A stretch of DNA of 64,000 nucleotides from Microbacterium sp. 11MF (GTDB lineage: Bacteria > Actinomycetota > Actinomycetes > Actinomycetales > Microbacteriaceae). Of the stretch, positions 45,490 to 54,892 are shown in pieces. The translations under genes were made by a program, and so were the position numbers. The stretch lies in assembly GCF_000383475.1 (NCBI RefSeq), contig NZ_KB911459.1, positions 944,467 to 1,008,466 on the forward strand. The letters are read 5' to 3'. The notes below the pieces were generated by a model. It was given only the letters and a program-made list of their open reading frames with translations, searched no databases and was not told where the DNA came from. The first letter of the stretch is position 1. Each line of letters starts with the position of its first letter.

Positions 45490-46565
45490 CCGGTGATCTC
45501 CTGGTACGCGGCGAACAGCAGCGACTCGTCGGGGGCCTGCATGACGGTCGGCTTGCCGATCGCGTCGAGGACGATGAAGCGGAGCATGCCGGCACGAGAC
45601 TTCTTGTCGCGCTGCATGACGCCCAGAAGGTGCTGCCAGCCGTCCATGCGGTAGGTCGTCGGGAGGCCGAGCATGTCGAAGATGCGACGGTGCCGGGCGA
45701 CGTCCTCGTCGGAGAGACGCCCCGCCAGTCGCGACAGTTCGGCGACGTACATCATGCCGATCGAGATGGCGGCGCCGTGACGCCAGCGGTACCGCTCGGC
45801 GTGTTCGATGGCGTGCCCCAGGGTGTGCCCGTAGTTCAGGACCTCACGGAGCCCCGCCTCGCGGAAGTCCTCGCTCACGACACGCGCCTTCATCTCGATC
45901 GCGAGCTCGATGCAGCGGCGGAACTCGTCGGTCGAGGGGTCGACGGCGGCCTCGGGGTCGCGCTCGACGATGTCGAGGATCTCGGGGAACCAGATGAAGC
46001 CGGCCTTCACGACCTCGGCGAATCCGGCGACGATCTCGTTGCGCGGCAACGTGTCCAGCACGTCGAGGTCGCAGATCACCGACCGCGGCGCCCAGAACGC
46101 GCCGACGAGGTTCTTCCCCTCGGCCGTGTTGACGCCGGTCTTGCCGCCGACGGCGGCATCCACCATCCCGAGGACCGTCGTCGGGATCTGCACGATCTGC
46201 ACGCCGCGCAGCCAGGATGCCGCGACGAACCCGGCGAGGTCCGTCACCGCGCCGCCGCCGAAGCCGATGACCGCGTCGGTGCGAGTGAAGTCGGCCTGGC
46301 CCATGACCTGCCAGCAGAAGGCCGCGACCTCGATGCGCTTGCCGTCCTCGGCGTCGGGGATCTCTGCGATCAGCACCTCGAGCGCGTCGTCGGCGACGAG
46401 GAGGTCTCGGAGCTCCGAGGCCTTCGCCCCCAGGCGCGGGGTGTGGACGATCAGCACCTTCTTCACCGTCGGGGCGAGGTGATCGCGGACTCCGGCGAGG
46501 AGTCCCCGCCCGACGTGGATGTCGTAGGGAGTCGCGCCGGTGACGCTGATGGTCGTGTGGGTCAT
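45486..46565 (-). CDS. aroB: 3-dehydroquinate synthase
   Basis: A 359-residue NAD- and zinc-dependent enzyme making 3-dehydroquinate from DAHP, the second shikimate step. Motifs are DAVIGFGGGAVTDLAGFVAA (nucleotide site), IPTTVLGMVDAAVGGKTGVN, KNLVGAFWAPRSVICDLDVL and the zinc ligands in LNYGHTLGHAIEH and WRHGAAISIGMMY. It overlaps aroK by four bases. Confidence 0.97.
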   Translation of the reverse strand: MTHTTISVTGATPYDIHVGRGLLAGVRDHLAPTVKKVLIVHTPRLGAKASELRDLLVADDALEVLIAEIPDAEDGKRIEVAAFCWQVMGQADFTRTDAVIGFGGGAVTDLAGFVAASWLRGVQIVQIPTTVLGMVDAAVGGKTGVNTAEGKNLVGAFWAPRSVICDLDVLDTLPRNEIVAGFAEVVKAGFIWFPEILDIVERDPEAAVDPSTDEFRRCIELAIEMKARVVSEDFREAGLREVLNYGHTLGHAIEHAERYRWRHGAAISIGMMYVAELSRLAGRLSDEDVARHRRIFDMLGLPTTYRMDGWQHLLGVMQRDKKSRAGMLRFIVLDAIGKPTVMQAPDESLLFAAYQEITG

Positions 46566-47107
46566 GGGGTGACTCCCGGAATGTCGGCGGCGGGCTCGGC
46601 CCAGTCCGCGATGGCGGTCACGATGTTCTCGAGTGGCCCGGATGAGGTGTCGAACGTCGCGTCGGCGACGGATTCGTACAGTGGTCGGCGCTCGGCGTAG
46701 ATGCGCTCCCAGCGCTGGATCGGCGTCTCGTCGCCCGCCGAGAGCAGGGGGCGGGATGCCGCTTCGCCCAATCGACGCGCGACGACGCGAGGAGCGACGG
46801 TGAGGAGCGCGACGCGATGGGCGCGAAGCCGCTCGCGTGTTGTCTCGTCGAGGACCGCTCCGCCACCGAGCGACACGACGCCGCCGCGCGACAGCGCCTC
46901 CTCGACCGCATCGCGCTCGAGTTCGCGGAAGCGGGGCTCGCCCTGCGTCGCGAAGAGCTCCGCGATCGCTCCATGCGCTCTCACGACCATCGCATCGGTG
47001 TCGTGGAAGGTCCGGCCGAGCCGCTTGGCGACCCGCTTGCCGACACTCGTCTTACCGGCCCCCATCGGACCGATCAGGACGATCGACGACGGCTCAGGCG
47101 AGGTCAT
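46562..47107 (-). CDS. aroK: shikimate kinase
   Basis: A 181-residue P-loop kinase phosphorylating shikimate. The Walker A motif is [33 protein letters not shown] binds shikimate (Asp), [16 protein letters not shown] has the substrate Arg, and [18 protein letters not shown] is the Walker B-like glycine loop. The lid Arg lies in [12 protein letters not shown] use the ATG at 47105-47107, which overlaps the aroC end by 14 bases; the longer frame lies inside aroC. Confidence 0.96.
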   Translation of the reverse strand: MTSPEPSSIVLIGPMGAGKTSVGKRVAKRLGRTFHDTDAMVVRAHGAIAELFATQGEPRFRELERDAVEEALSRGGVVSLGGGAVLDETTRERLRAHRVALLTVAPRVVARRLGEAASRPLLSAGDETPIQRWERIYAERRPLYESVADATFDTSSGPLENIVTAIADWAEPAADIPGVTP

Positions 47108-48320
47108 GCGCGAGGAGTGCCGCCTCGGACGCAGGGGTCGTCTTGAGCGTCTCGGGGATCGCCGCGAGGTAGGTCTCGAGGTTGCGACGCGTCTCACGGA
47201 TGCTGTCACCGCCGAACTTTTCGAGCACGGCATCGGCGAGCACGATCGCGACCATCGCCTCGGCGACGACGCCCGACGCCGGTACCGCGCAGACGTCCGA
47301 ACGCTGGTGGTGGGCCGCGGCGGTCTCGCCGGTGGCCACGTCGACCGTGCGCAGCGCGTGCGGGATCGTCGCGATCGGCTTCATGCCGGCCCGGACGCGG
47401 AGCACCGTGCCGGTCGACATGCCTCCCTCGGTCCCGCCGGCGCGGTCGGAGGCGCGCGTGATGCCGCCTTCCGTCGCGAAGAGTTCATCGTGCGCGGCGG
47501 ACCCGCGGCGACGCGTCGTCTCGAACCCGTCGCCGACCTCGACGCCCTTGATCGCCTGGACGCTCATGAGGGCCTGGGCGAGCTTGCCGTCGAGACGGCG
47601 GTCCCAGTGCACGTGCGATCCGAGCCCCGGGGGAAGACCGTAGGCGAGCACCTCGACGATGCCGCCGAGGGTGTCGCCGTCCTTCTTCGCGGCATCCACT
47701 TCGGCGACCATGCGCTCGGAGGTCGCCGGGTCGAAGCAGCGGAGCGGATCGGCGTCGAGCGCGTCGACGTCGTCGGGACCGGGGAGCTCCGCCCCCTCGG
47801 GCACCTGCACGGGACCGATCGACAGGGTGTGGCTCACGAGGCGGATGCCGAGCTCGGACAGAAAGCTGCGGGCGATCGCGCCGAGCGCGACACGAGCGGC
47901 CGTCTCGCGGGCGCTGGCGCGCTCGAGGATCGGACGGGCCTCATCGAAGTCGTACTTCTGCATGCCAACGAGGTCGGCGTGACCGGGGCGGGGGCGCGTG
48001 AGCGCGGCACCGCGGCCGCGGGAGCGCTCGCTCAACTCGGTGGGCTCGGGGTTCATGACCTCGACCCACTTGGGCCACTCGGTGTTGCCGATGCGAAGGG
48101 CGATCGGACTGCCGAGCGAGAGACCGTGTCGGACACCGCCCGAGAGGTTCAGCTCGTCCTCCTCGAACTTCATCCGCGAGCCGCGGCCGTAGCCGAGCTT
48201 GCGTCGAGCGAGGTCGGCGCGGATCGCGTCGAGCGAGACGGGGACGCCGGAGGGCAGGCCCTCCATGATGGCGACGAGTTCGGGGCCGTGGGATTCGCCG
48301 GCGGTGAGCACGCGGAGCAT
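47094..48320 (-). CDS. aroC: chorismate synthase
   Basis: A 408-residue enzyme producing chorismate from EPSP with reduced FMN, the last shikimate step. N-terminal [20 protein letters not shown] fixes the start. [40 protein letters not shown] and [20 protein letters not shown] are the family signatures. [20 protein letters not shown] and [17 protein letters not shown] follow. The ATG lies four bases from the aroE stop. EPSP synthase (aroA) and DAHP synthase are not in this window. Confidence 0.98.
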   Translation of the reverse strand: MLRVLTAGESHGPELVAIMEGLPSGVPVSLDAIRADLARRKLGYGRGSRMKFEEDELNLSGGVRHGLSLGSPIALRIGNTEWPKWVEVMNPEPTELSERSRGRGAALTRPRPGHADLVGMQKYDFDEARPILERASARETAARVALGAIARSFLSELGIRLVSHTLSIGPVQVPEGAELPGPDDVDALDADPLRCFDPATSERMVAEVDAAKKDGDTLGGIVEVLAYGLPPGLGSHVHWDRRLDGKLAQALMSVQAIKGVEVGDGFETTRRRGSAAHDELFATEGGITRASDRAGGTEGGMSTGTVLRVRAGMKPIATIPHALRTVDVATGETAAAHHQRSDVCAVPASGVVAEAMVAIVLADAVLEKFGGDSIRETRRNLETYLAAIPETLKTTPASEAALLAHDLA

Positions 48321-48324
48321 TGGT

Positions 48325-49173
48325 CTAGTCTCCCACGAGCGCACGGCGCATGACCGCCACCACATCGGGCTCGCGCGGGAGCGGTTCGTCGACGCCCCCC
48401 GTGGCGAACGCCCGGATCTGCAGGACCGCCTGGTGCAGCAGCATCCCCTCTCCCCCCGAGGCGGGCCGCCCGGCGCGGTCCCACGCCCGGGACAAGTCGG
48501 TGGGCCAGTGACCGTAGACGACGTCCATGAGCATGCCGCCCGCCGCCGCCAGGGCGTCCGCGGCCCCGGCATCCACCGATACCCCGCCCGGCAGCGTCGC
48601 GATCGTCGCATCGACGGCGTCGGTCCGTTCGCCCGCGAGCGGTGCGGCGACGACGCGGACACCGAGCCGCTCCCCCAGGTCGACGAGTCCCTGGACCGCC
48701 TCGGGGCGACGTGCGGCGACCTCGACGTCGCGGACGCCGAGCTCGGACAGCGCCACGAGCGCAGCGGATGCCGTCGCCCCCGCGCCGACGATGCGTGCGC
48801 GGTCGACGGCGTCGACACCCTGTTCACGGAGCGCGGCGACGATGCCCCCGGCATCCGTGTTGAACGCCCGCCACCCCGTGGGCGTCCGCACCAGCGTGTT
48901 CGCCGCACCGACGAGGGTGGCGCGCACGTCGCGCTCGGACGCGACGTCGAACGCCGCGCGCTTCAGCGGCATCGTCAGCGAGAGTCCGCGGTGGTCGGCG
49001 CCGAGGGCGGCGAGCTCGCCCGCGAACGACGCCTCGTCGACGCGTCGTCGGCCGTAGGTCCACTCCCAGCCGAGCAACGCGTACGCGGCGGTGTGCATGG
49101 CCGGCGACAGGCTGTGCCCGATCGGATCGCCCCAGACTTCCAGAGCGGTGGCCTCCGGGGCGGTGGCCGTCAT
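48325..49173 (-). CDS. aroE: shikimate dehydrogenase
   Basis: A 282-residue oxidoreductase reducing 3-dehydroshikimate. The substrate domain has [20 protein letters not shown] and [17 protein letters not shown] with the catalytic Lys; [16 protein letters not shown] contains the catalytic Asp. The nucleotide-binding loop is [19 protein letters not shown], slightly altered from GxGGxxxA, with VAARRPEAV following the second strand. The C-terminal [14 protein letters not shown] is typical. The ATG overlaps the mltG stop by one base (TGATG). Confidence 0.93.
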   Translation of the reverse strand: MTATAPEATALEVWGDPIGHSLSPAMHTAAYALLGWEWTYGRRRVDEASFAGELAALGADHRGLSLTMPLKRAAFDVASERDVRATLVGAANTLVRTPTGWRAFNTDAGGIVAALREQGVDAVDRARIVGAGATASAALVALSELGVRDVEVAARRPEAVQGLVDLGERLGVRVVAAPLAGERTDAVDATIATLPGGVSVDAGAADALAAAGGMLMDVVYGHWPTDLSRAWDRAGRPASGGEGMLLHQAVLQIRAFATGGVDEPLPREPDVVAVMRRALVGD

Positions 49174-50573
49174 CAGGAGCAGCCTCCGTCGGGGTTGTCG
49201 CGGCACCACTTCTGGTACTGGGCGACGGCTTTCTCATGCTCAGCGAAGGTCGCCGAGAAGACGGTCTCCCCCGTGTCGAGGTTGACCGTGACGAAGTACT
49301 GCCACGGTCCCTCGGCCGGGTTCAGAGCCGCCTTCATGGCGAGCTCTCCCGGGTTCGCGATGGGGGTGACCGGCAGACCCTTTTTCTTGTACGTGTTCCA
49401 CCCGTTGTCGTCCGCGAGCTCCTCGGCGCGCGAACTCGTCCCGCCCTCGCGGTCGGCGAACGGGTACTGGGCGGTCGAGTCCATCTGCAGGAGACCGTTG
49501 GTGTCGCTGATCGCAGGATCCAACCGGTTCTGGATCACGCGGGAGACCTTATAGAAGTCGTCCTCGTAGCGGCCTTCCTTTTCGATGATCGACGCGATCG
49601 TGAGGATCTTCTCCCGTTGATCGGCGGGCACGCCGGCGTCGTCGAGGGCTGCGATGGTCCGGTCGACCATCGTCTGAACGACCTCTTTCGCGGTCACGCC
49701 GGGGTTGAAGGTGTACGTCGCCGGGAACAGCCATCCTTCGAGACTCGGCGCCTTCACCCCGTAAGCAGCGGGGTCCTTGACGGCCGCCTCGACGTCGGCG
49801 ACAGGCAGCCCGACGCCTTCGGCGATGCGCGGGACCGACTGCGCGACCGTCAGGCCCTCGCGCAGCTGGGCGGTGTACTCCTGCTTGTTCGCGGGATCGA
49901 GCAGAGCCTCGAACGCCGCTTGCGAGGTCATCTTCTTCTGCAGGGAGTACACGCCCGGTTTGAGGACGTTCGGATCCTCTCCGTTGTCGATCAGATAGGA
50001 GTAGAACGCGTCGGAGGTCTTCGTGACCCCCGCATCGAAGAGGGCGCGGGAGATGTCGGCACCCGTCTGGCCCGAGAGGACCGTGACGCTCGCCTCGCCT
50101 TCGGCGAGACCGGCCTCGTAATCCTTCGGCTCCTCCCATCCGAGGACCTTCCGGATCTGATCCTCGTAGGTGTTGAACACGGCGAACCCGCCGCCGACCA
50201 GCCCGCCGATGATCGCGATGATGATGACGAAGACGCCCCACGCGGCGACCCGGCTCTTGCGCCGGTCACGGTCCTGCCGGTGCGGTGCGGCGGACGGGGC
50301 CTTCAGCCCCTCGTCCTCGAAGAGCGCGTCGATCGGGGCGGTCGACGAGGCGGTCGCCCGCTCGGTCGGGCGAGGACGCGGAGCAGCAGCGGATGCTGCC
50401 TCTTCCCGCTGCCCACCGGGGGCGGCTCCGGCGTCCGTCGCCGACCCCGTCGGCTCCTGGCTCTGCGCCCTCCGAGCGGCCCGACGCGACGACGGGATCG
50501 CCCCGTCCGTCGGAGCGGAAGGATCTGCCGGGAAGGTCTCGGGGCGGTCGTCGCGCGAGGGGGTCTCGGACAT
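49173..50573 (-). CDS. mltG: endolytic peptidoglycan transglycosylase MltG
   Basis: A 466-residue membrane-anchored lytic transglycosylase that cuts nascent glycan strands. It has a long disordered, Ala/Pro/Ser-rich cytoplasmic N-terminus (about 1-108), a membrane helix at about 110-132 (VAAWGVFVIIIAIIGGLVGG), a LysM-like segment, and the YceG domain. ILTIASIIEKEGRYEDDF places the catalytic Glu at about 331; IQNRLDPAISDTNGLLQMDS and ITPIANPGE-like VTPIANPGELAMKAALNP are family signatures. The ruvX-mltG-aroE order is common in actinobacteria. Confidence 0.95.
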   Translation of the reverse strand: MSETPSRDDRPETFPADPSAPTDGAIPSSRRAARRAQSQEPTGSATDAGAAPGGQREEAASAAAPRPRPTERATASSTAPIDALFEDEGLKAPSAAPHRQDRDRRKSRVAAWGVFVIIIAIIGGLVGGGFAVFNTYEDQIRKVLGWEEPKDYEAGLAEGEASVTVLSGQTGADISRALFDAGVTKTSDAFYSYLIDNGEDPNVLKPGVYSLQKKMTSQAAFEALLDPANKQEYTAQLREGLTVAQSVPRIAEGVGLPVADVEAAVKDPAAYGVKAPSLEGWLFPATYTFNPGVTAKEVVQTMVDRTIAALDDAGVPADQREKILTIASIIEKEGRYEDDFYKVSRVIQNRLDPAISDTNGLLQMDSTAQYPFADREGGTSSRAEELADDNGWNTYKKKGLPVTPIANPGELAMKAALNPAEGPWQYFVTVNLDTGETVFSATFAEHEKAVAQYQKWCRDNPDGGCS

Positions 50574-50592
50574 CGGTGGACTCCTGCGTCTC

Positions 50593-51045
50593 CTACAGCG
50601 CCGCACCGGCCGGGTTACCGGTGCTCTTCTCGACGTCGATCGCCTGCTGGAGGAGGACGACCGCGGCGATCTGGTCGACAATCCTACGAGACGACTTCTG
50701 CGAACGCCCGTTCTGACGGAGCACGGCGTTCGCCGAAACGGTGCTCAGCCGCTCGTCGACCATTCGGATGGGCGCATCGACGGCGGCGGAGAGCTCGGTG
50801 GCGAACTCGCGTGCATCCGTCGTCGATGCGGTCTCGGTGCCCCCGAGGCTGATCGGAAGACCGACGAGGATCTCGATCGGGTCGTACTCGCGCGCGATCT
50901 CGACGATGCGCGCGACCGAGGTCTCGGAGCGGGGAACCGTCTCGACGGGGACGGCGAGCATCCCGTCCGGATCGCACCGAGCGACCCCGACGCGGGCTCG
51001 CCCGACGTCGATCCCGAGTCGGACCCCGCGACGGAAACCGCTCAC
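50593..51045 (-). CDS. ruvX: Holliday junction resolvase-like protein / pre-16S rRNA nuclease
   Basis: A 150-residue RNase H-fold protein (YqgF/RuvX). Motifs are VRLGIDVGRARVGVARCDPD with the first Asp, LVGLPISLGGTETA, RMVDERLSTVSA with the Glu, and VDQIAAVVLLQQAID with the last Asp. In E. coli the protein acts on the 5' end of pre-16S rRNA; junction cleavage is reported for some actinobacterial members. It overlaps alaS by four bases and mltG follows after 19 bases. Confidence 0.93.
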   Translation of the reverse strand: MSGFRRGVRLGIDVGRARVGVARCDPDGMLAVPVETVPRSETSVARIVEIAREYDPIEILVGLPISLGGTETASTTDAREFATELSAAVDAPIRMVDERLSTVSANAVLRQNGRSQKSSRRIVDQIAAVVLLQQAIDVEKSTGNPAGAAL

Positions 51046-53708
51046 GCGGTCGCGCCCTCCAGTGCCGCGACGATGCCGCTCAGCGCGGTCGGCAGAGCGG
51101 ACGCATCCGTTCCGCCTCCCTGAGCCACATCGTCACGGCCGCCGCCGCCGCCGCCGAGCACACCGGCAGCGGTCTTCGCGAGCAGGCCGGCCTTGGCACC
51201 CGCGGCGCGCGCGGCCTCGTTCGTGGCGACGATGATGATCGGACGCCCACCGGCCTCACCCGCGAGGGCGACGACACCGGCGTCGGAACCGAGACGCTCG
51301 CGCACCTGCAGCGCGAGGGTCCGCAGGTCGTCTGCGGAGGCGACCGAGCCGATCGACTGCGCCACCACACGGTAGGAACCGGCGGAGACGGCGGATGCCG
51401 CAAGAGTCGGGACCCGCTCGCCGAGGGCCTTCGCCTCGAACTGGGCGATCTTCTTCTCTGCCGCCTTGAGGCTCGCCTGGAGCTCCGCGATGCGGGCGGG
51501 CAGCTGGTCACGCGGGATCTTCAGTCCCGAGGTGAGCTGGGACACGATCGCCCGCTCGGCCGCGAGCTCGCGGAACGCATCCTGACCCACGAGGGCCTCG
51601 ACGCGGCGGTTGGAGGCGCCGACCGACGACTCCCCCACGAGGTTGATGAGCCCGACCTGGGCGCTCGAGGACACATGAGTGCCGGCGCACAGCTCGCGCG
51701 ACCAGGGGCCGCCGATGTCGACCATCCGCACGGTGTCGCCGTACTTCTCGCCGAACAGCGCCATGGCGCCCGCGGCCTTCGCCTCGTCGAGCGACATGAC
51801 CCGGGTCGTGACCTCCAGGTCGTCGCGGACGGCGTTGTTGGCGATCTCCTCGATCTCGCTCCGGGTCTCGGGCGAGAGCGCCTGACCCCACGAGAAGTCG
51901 AACCGCAGATATCCTGCGCGGTTGAGGGAGCCCGCCTGGGTGGCGCTCTTCCCGAGGGTGTCGCGCAGAGCGGCGTGAACGAGGTGGGTGGCGGAGTGAG
52001 CCTGCGCGGCCGCACGGCGGTTCGCGGCATCCACCACCGTCGTCGCGGCGTGACCGACGGCGACCTCGCCCGTGGTCACCTCGACCGTGTGGCTGATGAG
52101 ACCGGGGACGGGCTTCTGCACGTCGAGGACCTCGAGTTCGTAGCCCGGACCGACGATGACGCCCTTGTCAGCGACCTGGCCGCCGGACTCCGCGTAGAGG
52201 GCGGTCTCGGCGGTGATGACCTCGGCGATCTGCCCCTGCGCGGCACGATCGGCCGGGGCGCCGTCGACGAGGATGCCGAGGATCCGGGACTCCGTCTCGA
52301 GATCCGTGTATCCCGTGAAGACCGTCTCACCCAGCGCGCGGAAGTCGCGGTAGACGCTCGTGTCGGCGAGCTGACGCTTGCGCGAGCGGGCGTCGGCCTT
52401 GGCGCGGTCCCGCTGCTCCTTCATGAGGGTGTCGAATCCGGCGCGGTCGACCGTGAGGCCGGCTTCCTCGGCGATCTCGAGCGTGAGGTCGATCGGGAAG
52501 CCGTACGTGTCGTGCAGCAGGAACGCCTGCGAGCCGCTCAGCGCGGTCGACTGCGTGGACTTCGCGGACTCGATCGAGGTGTCGAGGATCTCCGACCCGC
52601 TCGCGAGGGTGCGCAGGAACGTCGCCTCCTCGGCCAGCGCGTACTGCGACAGCCGGGCGTAGTCGGTCTCGACGACGGGGTACGACTCCTTCATGGCGTC
52701 CCGGGAGACGGCGAAGAGCTCCGCGAACGTCGGTCCCTCGACGCCCAGCAGACGCATCGAGCGGATCGCGCGGCGCATGAGACGGCGCAGGATGTAGCCG
52801 CGGCCGTCGTTGGCCGGAGTGACGCCGTCGGACAGGAGCATGAGCGACGAGCGGATGTGGTCCGCCACCACACGGAAGCGAACGTCGTCGTCGTGGTTCT
52901 CGCCGTACCGCTTGCCCGAGAGCTCCACGGCCTTGTCGAGGACGGGACGGACCTGGTCCGTCTCGTACATGTTGTCGACACCCTGCTTGATGAACGCGAC
53001 GCGCTCGAGCCCCATACCGGTGTCGATGTTCTGCGCGGGCAGATCCCCGATGATGTCGAACTCGTACTTCGAGCGCACGTTCGTGATCTCGTACTGCATG
53101 AACACGAGGTTCCAGATCTCGACGTAGCGGTCGTCATCCGTGGCGGGTCCGCCGTCGACGCCGTACTCGGGACCGCGGTCGAAGAAGATCTCGGAGCACG
53201 GGCCGGCGGGACCGGGAAGCCCCGTGGTCCAGTAGTTGGTGTCCTTGCCCAGGCGCTGGATGCGCTCCTCGGGGAGGCTCGAGTGCTCGAGCCAGAGCTG
53301 GATCGCCTCGTCGTCCTCCTCGTAGACGGTGACCCAGAGGTCCTTCGGATCGAATCCGAGCCCCCCGTCGTCGTCGGGCGTGGTGAGGAGCTCCCAGGCG
53401 TACCGGATCGCGTCCTTCTTGAAGTAGTCGCCGAACGACCAGTTGCCCAGCATCTGGAAGAACGTGCCGTGACGCGGGGTCTTGCCGACCTCTTCGATGT
53501 CGTTCGTGCGGATGCACTTCTGGTTGTCCGCCGCACGCTTGTAGGGCGCGGGAACATCGCCCGAGAGATACGGGATGAAGGGGACCATGCCGGCGACGGT
53601 GAACAGCAGCGCCGGGTCGTCGCTGACGAGGGATGCCGAGGGCACGATCGTGTGCCCGCGCTTCTCGAAGTAGTCCAGGTAGCGCCGGGCGATCTCAGCG
53701 GTCTTCAT
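51042..53708 (-). CDS. alaS: alanyl-tRNA synthetase
   Basis: An 888-residue class II synthetase. The catalytic domain starts MKTAEIARRYLDYFEKRGHT, with PSASLVSDDPALLFTVAGMV and GRGYILRRLMRRAIRSMRLL. The editing domain carries the zinc motif HSATHLVHAALRDTLG and, later, SRELCAGTHVSSSAQVG. The C-terminal domain ends in a glycine-rich stretch (GVLGGGGGGRDDVAQGGG) that is the usual C-Ala feature. The ATG has GAGGA six bases upstream. It is followed closely by ruvX and mltG. Confidence 0.98.
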   Translation of the reverse strand: MKTAEIARRYLDYFEKRGHTIVPSASLVSDDPALLFTVAGMVPFIPYLSGDVPAPYKRAADNQKCIRTNDIEEVGKTPRHGTFFQMLGNWSFGDYFKKDAIRYAWELLTTPDDDGGLGFDPKDLWVTVYEEDDEAIQLWLEHSSLPEERIQRLGKDTNYWTTGLPGPAGPCSEIFFDRGPEYGVDGGPATDDDRYVEIWNLVFMQYEITNVRSKYEFDIIGDLPAQNIDTGMGLERVAFIKQGVDNMYETDQVRPVLDKAVELSGKRYGENHDDDVRFRVVADHIRSSLMLLSDGVTPANDGRGYILRRLMRRAIRSMRLLGVEGPTFAELFAVSRDAMKESYPVVETDYARLSQYALAEEATFLRTLASGSEILDTSIESAKSTQSTALSGSQAFLLHDTYGFPIDLTLEIAEEAGLTVDRAGFDTLMKEQRDRAKADARSRKRQLADTSVYRDFRALGETVFTGYTDLETESRILGILVDGAPADRAAQGQIAEVITAETALYAESGGQVADKGVIVGPGYELEVLDVQKPVPGLISHTVEVTTGEVAVGHAATTVVDAANRRAAAQAHSATHLVHAALRDTLGKSATQAGSLNRAGYLRFDFSWGQALSPETRSEIEEIANNAVRDDLEVTTRVMSLDEAKAAGAMALFGEKYGDTVRMVDIGGPWSRELCAGTHVSSSAQVGLINLVGESSVGASNRRVEALVGQDAFRELAAERAIVSQLTSGLKIPRDQLPARIAELQASLKAAEKKIAQFEAKALGERVPTLAASAVSAGSYRVVAQSIGSVASADDLRTLALQVRERLGSDAGVVALAGEAGGRPIIIVATNEAARAAGAKAGLLAKTAAGVLGGGGGGRDDVAQGGGTDASALPTALSGIVAALEGATA

Positions 53709-53778
53709 CGTGTGTCCTCAAACTGCATGCGGGATCGGTCGCGTCCCAGGGGCCGCGACCGGGAGATGGGGAAGTGGG

Positions 53779-54024
53779 TCAGTCGCCCTGCGGGGCGGAC
53801 GCGGCATCCTTCGACAGGGCGTCCTGCGCGTCGGCGACGATGCCCTCGATCTTCGCCTCCTGCGTCCGGTAGGCCTCGCCCATCCGGTCGGTGAACTCGG
53901 AGATGCGGAGGTCGACCTCGGAAAGGAGTTCCTGGCCTCGCGGGTCCTTGTTGACCAGGTGCGCGGCGACGAAGCCGGCGACGATGCCCATCAGGAACCA
54001 GAGGACTTTCTTCATGGGGTCCAT
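53779..54024 (-). CDS. small membrane-anchored protein of unknown function
   Basis: An 81-residue protein with one N-terminal membrane helix (about 5-23, KVLWFLMGIVAGFVAAHLV), then NKDPRGQELLSEVD and a charged helical tail (EFTDRMGEAYRTQEAKIEGI), ending SKDAASAPQGD. Similar small proteins lie between rpsD and alaS in Microbacteriaceae; no function is known to me. Two ATGs are possible (54022-54024 and 54013-54015); neither has a clear binding site, so the start is uncertain by three codons. Confidence 0.7.
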   Translation of the reverse strand: MDPMKKVLWFLMGIVAGFVAAHLVNKDPRGQELLSEVDLRISEFTDRMGEAYRTQEAKIEGIVADAQDALSKDAASAPQGD

Positions 54025-54039
54025 GTTAGGTGCAAAGCA

Positions 54040-54071
54040 GAAGGGGCGCCGGGTGAACCCGACGCCCCTTC
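54040..54071 (-). terminator. hairpin terminator downstream of rpsD
   Basis: GAAGGGGCG (54040-54048) pairs with CGCCCCTTC (54063-54071), with an inner GGG/CCC stem and a TGAA loop. It starts 25 bases after the rpsD stop and ends next to the following small gene; the U-run is short (TGCTTT). Confidence 0.6.
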
Positions 54072-54096
54072 GAACCGCTGAGCGGTCGAACCTCGC

Positions 54097-54726
54097 TTAG
54101 CGCGCGGCGTAGTACTCGACGACGAGCTGGACTTCACAGGTCACCGGGACCTCGGCGCGCTTGGGGCGACGCTCGAGACGGGCCTGGAGCTTGTCGAGCT
54201 CGACCGACAGGTAACCGGGAACCGGGGGCAGGACTTCGGCGTGACCGCCGGCGGCTGCGACCTGGAACGGCTCGAGAGCCTCGCTCTTGGCCTTGACGTG
54301 GATCGTCTGGCCCGGCTTCACGCGGAAGGACGGGCGGTCGACGAGCTGGCCGTCGACGAGGATGTGTCGGTGCACGACGAGCTGACGCGCCTGCGCCGTC
54401 GTGCGGGCGAAGCCCGAACGGAGCACGAGCGAGTCGAGACGCATCTCGAGGAGCTCGACGAGGTTCTCACCGGTCAGACCCTCCGTGCGGCGGGCCTCGT
54501 TGAAGGTGTTGCGCATCTGCTTCTCGCGGATGCCGTACTGCTCGCGCAGACGCTGCTTCTCGCGAAGACGGACGGCGTAGTCGCTGTCCTGCTTGCGCTT
54601 GGTGCGGCCGTGCTCACCGGGAGCGTAGGGACGCTTCTCGAGGTAGCGGGCGGCCTTGGGGGTCAGTGCGACGCCGAGGGCGCGCGAGAGGCGCACCTTG
54701 CGGCGGTCCTGGGACTTCGTTGCCAC
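54097..54726 (-). CDS. rpsD: 30S ribosomal protein S4
   Basis: A 209-residue primary 16S rRNA-binding protein. The sequence TKSQDRRKVRLSRALGVALT, KRPYAPGEHGRTKRKQDSDY and the S4 RNA-binding domain LEMRLDSLVLRSGFARTTAQ, ARQLVVHRHILVDGQLVDRP are typical. No cysteine zinc motif is present. The start is a GTG at 54724-54726, with AAGGAAG about six bases upstream. It stands apart from the ribosomal protein operons, and S4 often regulates its own mRNA; the 166-base leader holds a strong hairpin. Confidence 0.97.
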   Translation of the reverse strand: MATKSQDRRKVRLSRALGVALTPKAARYLEKRPYAPGEHGRTKRKQDSDYAVRLREKQRLREQYGIREKQMRNTFNEARRTEGLTGENLVELLEMRLDSLVLRSGFARTTAQARQLVVHRHILVDGQLVDRPSFRVKPGQTIHVKAKSEALEPFQVAAAGGHAEVLPPVPGYLSVELDKLQARLERRPKRAEVPVTCEVQLVVEYYAAR

Positions 54727-54790
54727 GAAATCTTCCTTCCATGACGTGGCCATGTCTTTCACGGCTCACGGGCGTATCGCCGTCTCTCGC

Positions 54791-54824
54791 CCTTTCGGAC
54801 TGCACGCCGGGGCACGCCGAAAGG
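54791..54824 (-). promoter_or_regulatory. leader hairpin upstream of rpsD, candidate S4 autoregulatory element
   Basis: CCTTTCGG (54791-54798) pairs with CCGAAAGG (54817-54824), and flanking TCTCT and AGAGA can extend the stem. A TAGGCT hexamer at 54873-54878 (minus strand) could be the promoter -10. S4 represses its own translation in other bacteria through structured leaders; whether this one binds S4 is unknown. Nothing else is seen in 54727-54892. Confidence 0.3.
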
Positions 54825-54892
54825 TGGGAAAGAGAGAAGAGGATGCCCGAAAACACGGTTTCGAGCCGATTAAGCCTAACAGACGGTTGGGA

